Assembly (NCBI GenBank): GCA_000310025.1
Contig: FN649735.1
Span: 2,926,229-2,990,228, forward strand
DNA length: 64,000 nt
From: Ectocarpus siliculosus
Lineage: Eukaryota; Sar; Phaeophyceae; Ectocarpales; Ectocarpaceae
Direction of reading: 5' to 3'
Part shown: piece after piece, positions 12,001 through 21,608 of the stretch
Layout of the letters: each line of letters begins with the position of its first letter
How positions within the stretch are numbered: the stretch's first letter is position 1
Position numbers and translations under genes: made by a program
The notes under the pieces: generated by a model
Database searches by the model: none
What the model was told of the DNA's origin: nothing
Seen by the model: the letters and a program-made list of their open reading frames with translations, nothing else

Positions 12001-14300
12001 CTGGTTCGGTTTCGCGTGGGGCAAGACGAGCGAACCGTAAAAAAAATACGGGGAAAGGCAGATAATATTAGAGGGAGGTGGCGATCGCATCTGCGGGACC
12101 CCATACCTATTCCGGCCATATCAACATAAAACAGTGCATTTTCCAGAGAGACCAAGTACATGACCGCACCCACACCACTCGAGCGTTACGTTCCACTCCC
12201 TCTCCCTTTTCGCCTCCTTCACACCTGTATTTCAGTGCAGGATGCTTTCCCCCCCGCGCCGCCTCCCTCGCCCCCTTCTTCCAAGTCTCTCCGCTCGTCC
12301 CATGCCACAGCTACCCTCTTCCCCACCACTCCACGCTGCTTTCGCCACTTGCCCTCTCGTTTTCTCCTCAACGCCGCGGCTGCCCTCCGGCGTTTCCTGA
12401 TGCCCAACCTGGCGAAGAAGCCCCTCCACGCGGCTTGGATGGCCGTAGCAGAGATGAACTTAGGATCCCCTTCGAGCACAAGCCTTGACGCGTCCGGTAG
12501 TTCGGGGGTGGCCGGCCTAGCTCTTTCCACCGACTTTGTATCACCTGTCTTTTGCGTTGATCGTGGAGCACTCGAGGGACGCTTGCCTTCTCTTTCCCTC
12601 CTGGAACGAGGTTCCTGTCCAGGTTTTCCGTTGTCATGCAAGAGGACGTCTGAACGTCGAGACGAGGACGGTCTTCGATGCTTCTGCTGCTGCTGACTGT
12701 TGCTGCGGCCGGGCGTTCTTTCTTGTACTGCAGTATCCGGAGGCACGCCAGAATTTTGCTCCGAAGCTCCGGAAAGGGACATCTCTGTGTCGGCATCGCA
12801 AGCCACTCCTGCTTCGGATGCGCTGATTGGTCGCGGCGGGCCCCGTATGTTTCTCTGCAGTGTTTCGCCGGTAGGAGGCGAATCTCTACGCTCTTCCTCC
12901 AAACGGATCGCCTCCAAGAGGGTGTCAAGGACAGCCTTGTCAGCCGCTGCTGCTGTCTCCTTCCACCGCCGAAACACGGATCTAATCCAACGTTGAACCG
13001 CAACCGCTGAGTTGGCGGAGGCCTGTCTTTTACGTACCGCGGCCCCTGCGATCTTCTCCTCTCGCAAGCTGCAAGCACGTCGTCGCCCCAGGTTTCCCCG
13101 GTGCTTCGCCTGAGCCCACGTCGCCAAGATGCCCCCCACTCTCTCCCGCTCAGTCTCTACACGATCACGGTCCCTCTTTTCTCGTGCACGTCGCGCTAAG
13201 TCACGCGAGTGGAAACCGCGCCAGGTGCGCTGAATCTCAGCGGCGGCGGCGAACATTTCGTTTTCTCCTTCTCTTCTGCACGTGACTAGCATATGCCGGA
13301 AAGCCGGGCCTACGTATGTAATTTTGTACTGCCGCGCGACAAGCACTAGTAGGTGTGCACGCCGATCCAGCAGCTCCTGCTGGCAAGCGTTGCGCAAGTA
13401 GTTATCGAAGTCAACCGCGCGAAATCGGGTCGGCAATGACACCCGCCGTACCACTTCGAAACAAATGGGGCCCATTGCGGCCTCTGCTGACACTCTGAGG
13501 TTCTTGCGTGTGGTACCTTCTAAGTCACCACGACCCCCGAGGTTGTTTTCTTTGGGTCCGCAAACGATGGCGGACAGCCCTCTGTGAGGATGGAGATCGG
13601 GGCTGTTGCTGCTGAAGCTGTCGCCGCTTTCAAACCCAAGTCGCCTCAGCTGCTCAGCTTTTGCTCCTCCGATGTCCCAGCTGTACCCGTAATGCACGTA
13701 GCCTGATGCGGCGTGCGTGAGCCGGAAGACCCCTGCGATTGCGGCAGAACTTCCTCCACCGAAGGGAGCAGCGTTGTTGTTGAGACCTGCACTTCCGGGT
13801 CTGATTTGCAGGTCCCCAAGGCCAGACCTCCGTTTCCCCTTGCTTCGAAGCATGAGATCCATTGGATCATCATGCAGACCGTATAGAATACGCTCTTCCA
13901 GGGTAGGATGAGGGGTGAGGATGTTCACTGCCGATGGAGACGCCGGTGAGGCTTTAGTCCTAGACGTACGGCGGTCTTTTTTGCGAGTGCCCGGACGCCT
14001 CTGCGAACCGAGGTCTGCCGACAACACGCTTGACGATCGGCTGTAGAGCCGTGGCAACCGAGCACCGCCGTCGGTTTTGGCAGGGAGTTCATGTGTCCTG
14101 CTGTTACTGTCAAAATGTTCAAAGCGTGGTTGGCTGCGGTCTGTGCTTGCTCCATCCGTCCTGCCGCGGATGAACCCATCGAATGCTGTCAGAAGGCTGT
14201 CGAAATTATCCATTCGATGCCTGTCGGTGGGTTCTTCGTAGCCGCCACTGCCGCCGGCAATCATATCACTCGATCCCTTGACGCTGTTCCGTAAACGCAT
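1..14300 (-). CDS. Giant IQ-motif / B-box-like / C2-like protein, 3' end off the window
   Basis: Multi-exon minus-strand gene. Exons in coding order: 14300-12225, 12000-11827, 11455-11177, 10839-10577, 10300-10067, 9804-9597, 9426-9032, 8593-7054, 6844-6638, 6522-4151, 4093-3928, 3602-3382, 2981-2402, 2084-1287, 908-660, and 174 to beyond position 1. All junctions are phase-compatible, giving about 3,312 open codons. About ten IQ motifs (IQxxWRG type) lie near residues 352, 620, 690, 725, 770, 800, 893, 1030, 1190 and 1225. A Cys/His-rich segment follows near residue 940. After residue 1225 come C2-like regions and long Ser/Gly/Asp-rich linkers. IQ motifs bind calmodulin or myosin-type light chains, and C2 domains bind lipid or Ca2+, so a scaffold role is inferred. 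The first ATG (14300) is assumed to be the start; an upstream exon is possible because a CAG acceptor-like site sits just before it. The acceptors at 10300, 9426, 6844 and 2084 are the least certain. I know no named family with this exact order. Confidence 0.82.
1287..3602 (-). CDS. C-terminal C2-like exons of the giant gene (3602-3382, 2981-2402, 2084-1287)
   Basis: The first exon encodes a clear C2 half: VEVIDGHGLPKD, then NPYVVLTLDGEPFARS and TFPVWSSEVFMV. The next exon adds the closing strands DVLLGEARVPFSLLKEV. The same exon ends with DAIVLSVYEAEAL, which begins another C2 unit that continues across the next intron with PYCVVLVNGLEVGRT, MWATDFRLP and LTLEVWNRV ... VLLGAVEVPSDLL. So at least two C2 units are each split by introns. 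Canonical Ca2+-binding aspartate loops are not obvious, so Ca2+-independent lipid or protein binding is as likely. Confidence 0.78.
4151..6522 (-). CDS. Largest C2-like exon (about 790 codons) of the giant gene
   Basis: The exon starts in phase 0 with PRIEIRVVGTRAVP, a typical first C2 strand, and holds an acidic region, the segment VEVTLVGLCGAVESLL with CEAFWNGGLVHRLRL, and then long low-complexity linkers. It ends RRVLGWASLVDDELLLQPPG, then a short tail to TTG-GC/GTAAGT in phase 2. The beta-strand-like blocks suggest two or more divergent C2 folds separated by disordered insertions. No catalytic motif is visible. The next exon (4093-3928) completes the split alanine codon. Confidence 0.75.
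7054..8593 (-). CDS. Exon with last IQ motif and a C2-like region (giant gene)
   Basis: A strong acceptor (T-rich tract then GGCAG) opens this 1,540-base exon. It begins IERQRLRALAELH, then an IQ motif with core DIQRAWRGSKGRR near residue 1225 of the protein. It continues into a C2-like beta-rich region (LTLKLELISVQID, then CDVEWCGVNIGG and QVFYLPL) that is interrupted by a long Ser/Asp/Gly-rich insertion of about 90 residues. A classic CAG/GTGAGT donor ends it at 7054. The low-complexity insertion sits inside the predicted fold, which is typical of disordered loops in large algal proteins. The C2 assignment is from pattern only. Confidence 0.75.
10067..10300 (-). CDS. B-box-like zinc-finger exon within the giant gene
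   Basis: The exon reads FGSCEVCPRW, then after a basic stretch CVAGC, a YCRRCC block, AH, and GH followed by EIRSV. The order C-x2-C ... C-x3-C ... Y-C-x2-C-x3-H-x6-H resembles the B-box zinc-binding fold, where a terminal H...H pair closes the second site. The exon is entered in phase 2 and left in phase 2 at a CG/GTGAGG donor, both matching its neighbours. The exact acceptor (GCGAG at 10301-10305) is the only phase-compatible choice I found but is weaker than a nearby CAG. B-box modules mediate protein-protein contacts; the role here is unknown. Confidence 0.5.
12225..14300 (-). CDS. First exon of the giant gene: disordered N-terminus and two IQ motifs
   Basis: This 692-codon exon opens with a low-complexity Ser/Arg/Gly region. 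A better-ordered block around residues 290-350 (FEVVRRVSLPTRF, then an LLDRRAHLLVLVARQYK helix) follows. An IQ motif with core EIQRTWRGF comes near residue 352, then a charged linker, and a second IQ (AIQAAWRGFFARLG) near 620. The exon ends at GAG-ATA-CAG, phase 0, directly before a GTGTGA donor at 12224. The last three residues, EIQ, are the start of a third IQ motif completed by the next exon. Confidence 0.8.
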
Positions 14301-14961
14301 AGTCTGCCTATAGACTCCGACCTCGCGTATGCGGGACTAGTTTGTGGGCGTGCCTGTGCTGCCACCCGTGCTGCCACCCGTGCTGCCACACTATTGGTTG
14401 ATCCCGTCTCTATGTTGCCCTCGATCAGGATCATGCGCTGCTATTGGGTTCACCTCTTGGGTCGGTGACTCCTACAGTAATGTTGTAGCGCGTAGGCGGC
14501 CGATTTTTCTAGCAGCTTGATGCAGGATTTCACGGATCCCCGGGTTCCGCCGCATGCCGTTGTTGATTTTTCATCTCTCATCTGTCACCGTTGTTTACCA
14601 GATCCTACCATTGTAAGCTGTTCACGAGCTGGACAACGACTAAATGAACTGGAACCCTGTTCACCAGCCCCCAGACCGTCTCATGTTGCCCGAGAGCATC
14701 CCGTTGCTCCATGACTGCTGTTTAAGAAATCCGTTGAAGTGCGGTGGAATTGGACACGACGAAACGGTAATGCGGCCAAACTCACGCCACTCACGAACTC
14801 AAGCACGAGGTCTCAGCTGTACGGGCAGCAGGATGACCTCAGGGCTGCCTTGGTCGCGTGTTGCCCCCTTCTCTGTTCAGTTATCGCCAACCTCAAAGAC
14901 AGCAGCAGGAAACGTGGCTCTGAGTGCCCAGGCGGGCAGTAAGTGACCCACGTTTCGTGTG
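14301..14961. promoter_or_regulatory. Head-to-head intergenic region between the giant gene and the 14962 gene
   Basis: The minus-strand giant gene and the plus-strand gene at 14962 diverge from this 661-base stretch. It must hold the 5' flanks of both. I see a 12-base direct repeat (GTGCTGCCACCC) present three times near 14354-14392 but no clear TATA box. No long open frame with coding character is present. Promoter function is inferred from gene orientation only. Confidence 0.35.
14354..14392. repeat. Short tandem repeat GTGCTGCCACCC x3
   Basis: Three consecutive near-identical 12-base units are visible, the last ending CCACA. They lie about 60 bases upstream of the giant gene's start codon, so they may fall in its 5' leader or promoter. 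Confidence 0.7.
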
Positions 14962-17900
14962 ATGGAGAATGCGGAGGAACTGGGAAAATGCTCAGAGAAG
15001 GAATCACCACTGGCCAACGTGCCGGGAGACAGCCCTCGCACGAGCGAGGATAGTGTGACATGCCACAAGCAGGGCCGTGATTTAGAGAGAGACGAGCCTC
15101 CTCCCGAATTAGAGGGAAGGGCAGTGGAGCCTGACTCTCGGCGTGCCAACAGCAGAACCGAAGAGAAACCTGAGGAGGTGGGGGGTGAGCATCCTCCCCC
15201 GGAACAGACATTGCATGGGCAACCGATCACGATTTCTCAGTGTGTGTTTCAGGCGCACATCGGCAGGTGAAAATTGCGGCTGGGGCGAAGGTGACTATTG
15301 GTACTGCCAAAGCCTCTGTCATTGAGGCGAATGTAGCGAGTAGATGAATTAGAATATGGTCTTCGCCAAAGCTGTTTCACGCAATGAGTGTACCTAGATT
15401 TTGTGCTTACTTACACAGAGCAAGGACTCGGGAGAGTGGGCTACTGCTGCTGTAGCTACAATTACAATTGGTGAGCACCAGCTCAGCTTGCGCGAGTCCA
15501 TGATCAAGCGCGGTAGGTCGCACAGGAATCCACAACATTGAGTGGGTCGATTGTCGAAGCTCGATGTCTCGACGCAAAAAGGGAGATAATGCTGTCTTCT
15601 AGGCCAGAATCGGGGCGAACGGGTTTGCTTCCTATGTACATACCAAGAGTCGTCTATGCATGCAGCTCTCAATATATTTCGGAAGCCTTCCGTCTAGCAG
15701 TACGTACATACTCTATTCCTTTCTCCTTCTGCGCAGATATCGAGCTTCAGAATCCGACTCGGGGTTGTCGTCTCACATTCGACTTGTTGCACTTCAGCGG
15801 GATTTTCCGTCTCCGCTCTAGTGTTCCTCTAGAAGCAAGTATGGTCTACTCTATTCTGCTGGATAGAATGATCTTTAAGGAAGTTTGGGTATTCATGCAC
15901 CGTCTTTCCTGCTTGATGATCACGAACGAGCCCGCATATACGAACCTCCCTGCTGCGCGCGCGCTCAGGGCGCGCACGGTCGCCGAAGCCAGAGCCGTCT
16001 GCGAGGCCGTGTCGGCGATGATAGAGCGCGACGCCGCCTTTTCTGATTTCGTCTGCCCGTTCGCCTTCCGGCTAGCGCACGTTCGAGGGGCGAGAACACA
16101 GGCGCCGAGAAACATCGGTGACAGCAGCCGCGCACCCAAGAATAACGCTGACGCTGAGGAAGGTTTCTGCGACAACGGCGACGTAGGGTCAGGAGAAAAG
16201 CTGCTACACCTTCTGCAGAAGTGGGACGTTCGGCAGAGAGTGCTGATTGTCACGCGTATCAACGGAGGGTTTATGTGGGCTGAACTGATGGGGATTCGCA
16301 GGCAAGAGTTCCGCACAAAAAGTCATTCGGCTCTCGAGTATATTGCACCCAGACTGTTGAAGTATTCTACCTGGACTGTGTATACTGACCTCAGCATCGT
16401 TGAGATAATTCCTGAATTTACAGAGATGTGGCACCCATGCTATAATTATGGTACCACACAGGTATCACCACGTCGCTTCTCTTTTCCTTTTCGTAGGAGC
16501 AATACGGTCCGGTGGTTCGATGGTCTTTTGTTGGCCAGGTAAAGAAGGAAAAACAAATCGTTCAAACTCTGAGCCTCCTCGCAATTCGCGCGACATTCGT
16601 TTCCCACAATTTGTTTTTCAGATATAAGTTCGTTGTCGACCGAGCGAAGAAGCTCCTCGAGAACACGGATTTAGTATCGCTCCGCCGAGCGGTTGACACA
16701 GATATCCACCCTCCTCCAACCGCTAAGAAGAACAACGACCGTGCCGTCCACGACGCAGCCGTTTATGGGAGACATCATTTGGTCCCTGATGGTCCGTATC
16801 GCGTTGGAATCGACACCGTTGGTGACCGTTATGGTGTTGTCGGTGTTCCGAAAGAAGACAGCTGGGATCGATTTGCCGTGCCTCCCTCCTCCCGACGAAG
16901 CACTCCCGACCGCACAGAGTGTGGGAATTTGCTCAGAGCGCCTCAAGCTGTTGTCAGCGGGGCCCGGAGCGGGGGTGGGGGCGTGGGACTGCGAGCAAAT
17001 GGTATTCCGTGGTCAACCAAAGAGCGAGGGAGACGGACCCTCCCCCTTGCGCATAAGAGCATCTCGTCGAAGACCGTATCGTTTCCCCGGGGTCACGTGG
17101 CATCCGTGATGGGCGCCAAAGGTTACGGGAAGAAGAGAGGAAGAATAAACCACTTCGCGGTGCGGACCCCGGACTCCCCGGTGGCCGAGGACAGAAACAG
17201 AGGTGGCTCCAACGAAGGTGCCACGGCGCACGGTCCCGGTCCTGAAGACCCCCGCGACGCTGAGTCCTTCGACGGGCGACTCGCGATGACCTCAGGGTGG
17301 AGCCTCCCGCGCGAGCTAGACCCGACATCTTCTGTCACGAACCCGGTCGAAGGAAACGGCTGCGGCGGCGCGGTCACGCGCGAAGGCAGCTCCAGTGGGT
17401 GGGCCAACTGTTCCACCCACACCGCCGCGCCGTCGCGCGCCTCGACCTGCGACACGATAAACTCACCCAGCCGGGTGGCCACCATCATGCTCGGGGTGAT
17501 GCCCGGGATGTCGAAAGACCACCCTCTGCACCCACCGCCCCCCACCGCTACCGGAAAGGCCGCTGGCACCACCGTCGGGAGGTATCACCCTCGCGTAATC
17601 CACCGCGAGCTACCCTCTGACGGGAACGGCTCGACCTCTTCGGGAGGGTTTTCTTCCGTCGCTTTCTCGCCCATCGACACCGCCTCCTCACGAGCGGCAG
17701 GTGGCAGAACGCGCCACCGCCAGAATGGTCCGCTACAGCCGGGCGGCGGCGCCTCGACCGGGTGCTTCTCGTGTGACGATGCCGCATCGGTGGGGGGCAT
17801 GTGGCCGCATTGCCCGTCAGCAAGTGGACGCACTGGCGGCGGCGGCGGCGGCGGCGGTGCTGGTGCTTCTGGTAGTGGCAGTTATGCCTCCTCGGCAGGG

Positions 17901-18578
17901 GCAGCCGCGGGGCACCGCAGAGTTGGGTCCGTAGGCACGGGTGGGTACCCTTTTCCTTCCGGTCATGAAAAAGGGGGTGGTGTGGAGTATGTTGGTGGTG
18001 GCGGCAGCAGCCACGGGAATACTGCCCCTGACGGCCGCGCTCTGCCGTTCCTGCACCGCGCGCCTGGGTCAGGCGTGCGAGACGAGCCGTCACCAACTCT
18101 TGTTGTTGTTGAAGGCCCCGATGTTGTGGGTGGCGGTGGTGCCGGAGCAATGGCTCCTCCGCTTTCCAACGAAAGCTCCATGGGGCGATGGAAGAGCGAC
18201 AGCCCCAGCGACGATAGCATTAGCAGCACCAGCATCACGGGTGGTGGTGCAGCCGCACCGTTAGCTGAGGATGCATTAGCAGGCGATAGAGCCGAAAATT
18301 TGGCCGAGTCTGTCGTAGTTGACCCCGAGAACCTGTTGGGCGGGACAACCTTTATTGCCAGCAGCCCAGGAGGGGAACGAGGGCTTGGAGAGCGTACCCA
18401 AGAGCGTGATTCGCCCGCCACGTGGGCCTCCGATAGTCTCCCGGGCGCGACCTTAGGGCCGGTGTCTGGGAGGTCGGGGCCCCCGCCCACCAGGAGCAAG
18501 AGCGCTCTGAGAGGGTGGAGCGGCGACCGGGCGGCGCTGGCGTGCTCGCCGCTTGTGACAGAGAAGAGGTTTGCCTAG
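14962..18578 (+). CDS. Uncharacterised protein with long Gly/Ser/Pro-rich C-terminus; possible RGS-like part
   Basis: Proposed exons are 14962-15266, 15421-15512, one or more exons within 15737-16538, and 16622-18578. The first three junctions and the last one keep phase (2, 1, 2). The first exon is acidic (start MENAEELGKCSEKE). The region around 15930-16060 reads NEPAYTNLPAARALRAR and then MIERDAAFSDFV, which resembles the end of an RGS domain (NLP...R, then V..M...D....F). The front half of an RGS fold is not visible, so this is a weak hint. The last exon, 16622-18578, is low-complexity Gly, Ser and Pro and ends at TAG 18576-18578 after VTEKRFA. Whether 15737-16538 is one exon or contains short introns is unresolved. 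Function unknown. Confidence 0.5.
16622..18578 (+). CDS. Last exon of the 14962 gene, low-complexity tail
   Basis: A T-rich tract and CAG (16619-16621) precede this exon, entered in phase 2 so that AG + A makes an arginine (R-YKFVVDRAKKLLE). An 83-base intron (16539-16621) with a GTAAAG donor separates it from the previous open frame. The tail of about 650 residues is rich in Gly, Ser, Pro and Thr, includes a run of nine glycines, and has no recognisable domain. A long open frame with strong third-position GC supports coding. Confidence 0.65.
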
Positions 18579-21500
18579 TCTAAGGGGAGGTGAACGTCCA
18601 ACAGCGCGCCTAAAGCAATACCCCTCCCCCGATATGCCCCCCTCTCATTGCTGTTGTTGGGCTCGAGTTACGTGTTCTGAACCTATCGAGCTACGTGGAT
18701 TATTGCAAGGATGACGTTTCGTGAGGGTGGTACGTAGCTTAGGTTGATTACTGTTTTTTTTAGGTGTGCTATGCATGAATGAGCCACCAGAGACACGCTC
18801 GGAACAACGTGGTTATGGACAGGCTGTTTAGATGCAGAGTGGAAGAGGTTCTCTGGCATCGTCCTCGCGGGAAAAGACGCATGCTTCATGCGAGGAATCC
18901 AGACGAAAATAATGCTTGAGGTTCAAAGCAAGCGCCTACAACAGTCCTTAACCCTAGGCTCATCCACTGGCTGGGCTCCAACTGTTGCCGCGGAATGGCG
19001 AAGTGATGCGGACGGTATTTGCAACGTGGTCCCTGGAACTCGACTTCGAAAGTGCAAAGGTCCCACCCACAAGGTGTATGGTGTACCATTGCAGAGGTTG
19101 CTAAGCTGATGGACCATTGCATCGTCCAAAGAGTGACCTCCGTCATTACGAAGACGATTGATACGCTGCATGCAGTTGCAACTTGGATCCCCCCCCCCTC
19201 ACGATGATTCTGGTTCGGTTTCCGCTGTCAAGGCGATGCGTAGGCGTTCCATACTAAACATTTGGTGTGGTTTCGGGGCGTTGGCTTAGACCAGCACGAG
19301 ACATCGTTGTGTTGCAAACGTCGACGACGCGTGAAGAAGCAGCCCCCAAGGCTGTCGTCGCGTTTGACGAACACTGAGCGCCTGCAGGGCACGCCCCTTT
19401 TCTTGGTCAAGTGTGGCGGGACGTGCCTTGCCTCCCGGCTTAAGCTCGTCCCGAAATCGCCACAGGCCAGACCGACGTTTCGAGCAGCCGGTCCACAGAA
19501 GCAAATGCGCGGACAAATAGAATCAACTCCACACTTCGAGAGTGTCGTGTTCACACACCCGCATACCTCGGGAGAGAGTTCCGGCTAGCGGTACAAAGAA
19601 AACCTTGTGCGGCTTCCCACCACGGAGGATAAGCATATATTTGCTCTCCACAGACCACACACACACCGTCGGCGCTAGCACAAATCCACATGCACACCCT
19701 TCCCCGTGTCCTCCTTCGTCAGGGTTTCGACAACATAACGAAGAGGCCTTGTGTCCCACTGCTAAATTAGCACAACAAACTTTCCATTGGTCTCCCGGTG
19801 TCGGGCAGCGAAGCCGGTGGCCAAAAGGAATACTGGTGTAGCACAAGCTCACATACATGGTTGCTCACATGCGGATGGCTTTACACGAGGAGAACCTTAC
19901 ACTTGCCGAAAAACCCGAGTTGCCCGAGAGAGCGAAGAATTCGGGCAAAAGCTAACGGTCTTGCCAATCATGCGAAGAGGTAGCGGCAATCATGGCACCA
20001 CGTGATTTGGTACGGATCTCTTCCCATCGGGGAGCGCCCCTCACCCCCCCCCTCTATCCATCTCCCCGCAACGTCCAAGGACCTGCTTCCTGCCGATGCG
20101 AGGTGCACAATTAAACTATTGGCTCTTGTACGCGGCGTTTCCGAGAATCAAGGCCTGAGGACAACTTTGAGCCAGCAATGAACCAAAAATCCGGCGATTG
20201 GCAGTGATGTGTGGTTGAATCTGACAATTGACCCTTGCAGTACGTCTAATCCCCACATCAGTGTCCAATATGACGTAGATAACTGTGTCGAAGCACAGAG
20301 AGCGAGAAGCTAGTCGGGACGCCATGAACCTAAAGGCGTTCATTTAGAATATCTATATTTTCTCTAGCAGATATGTAGTATAGACCCGAAGATTGCTCGT
20401 CGAAAACAAGGAACAACTCCTTGAAATCTACCTGCCATATTATATTTGCGCAAAGAGATAAATGTTCTCGAGTTTACTTGCCTCTAGTAGGCCGCCGAGG
20501 GCTTTGGAAAACGTTACAAAAAAGCACAAGGTTTTCCCCTCCCGGCAAGCAAAATGCTTATCATTGGCAAAAAAGGGAGCAGAAGCAACAAGAACGTTCA
20601 AAATTGACAACCCTGGGGACGGGAGAGCTCTCTGGTTGTATGTGCACGTGCGTGAACGCACGTACCCTAAAATTTCCCTCTGCATCTCCGTGCCGGCCGG
20701 GTGTTTGGTCGGGGCAGCTTCAGCGTCCGCAAAATATCAACACGCACATGCACGAGGTCTTCCACCACACCCGGCCCCCTCGTACAACCACGTTGAAAAA
20801 GAAACCCTTCATACAACACACACGGAATTATTCACGAAACGCATGATATGGTATGCGTGGCACACATCTTCGTGCCCGCATTCCTGTTGTGTTTGCTGAT
20901 GTACCACGCTTGAAACCAAGCTGACATCTCTGTAGTTCCGGCGGTTGCGAAGTGCCCCGACGTACCCCGCGGTTATACCCCGCGGTTGTGCCTAGTCTCT
21001 TTCTCGTTGTCTCTTTCTCTGTCTCTTGTCTCTTACTGATCAAGACAAAAGCGTCTTTGTTCCAACGCGAGGGACGTTGAGGGTCAAGAAGGGTTAAGAC
21101 ATCGAGCAAAGCCAGTACGTTTACTTGCTGGACACAGAAGAAGTTGTCCATCAGTTATATAATCCCACGCCAACAGATTTCATCATTCTTGTGCGCTCAC
21201 CACACCCGCTCTCCTGCGAACATCGTAAGCATCCACTGCGTCCAGTAGGGATCCGCGAGCGGTGGTATTTCGGCGAGAAAATAGTGCCGGCACATCAGGG
21301 CGACCGCAAATGCTGCCTCGTCCGCCGCCAAAACTGCCAGTTCCTGCGACGCCGTCCACGCAGACAATTTCGAAGCCCTCGGTGCCTTTCGCTGGCGCAT
21401 CAAGGCACCTATCACATGCGACAGACTATCACAGCCTGCTCCATCTCATCCAAGTCCCATTCACCGACTCCTTCCTGAGGTTGATACCCCCCCGCACTCC

Positions 21501-21608
21501 TTCTTCGATCTTTGCGCAAGGACGCAAACTCTGCGCCCCAGCCTGTTGAGCCGGCGCCCTTGACGCCGGTCACCCACCCCCACCCCCAAGGCAGCAGGCT
21601 CGATCCCC
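18579..21608. other. Convergent intergenic region, no supported gene
   Basis: This stretch lies between the ends of the 14962 gene and of the cytidylyltransferase gene. The open frames in it (longest about 110-145 codons) lack family resemblance, often overlap on both strands and have no convincing splice context. It should contain both 3' UTRs. A small duplication, ACCCCGCGGTT twice, is near 20960-20985, followed by a TCTC-rich tract to about 21030. I see nothing else. Confidence 0.5.

Noticed and set aside
19228-19858. Overlapping open frames of about 110 codons on both strands
   Set aside because: No conserved motif, no matching splice partners, and equal openness on both strands.
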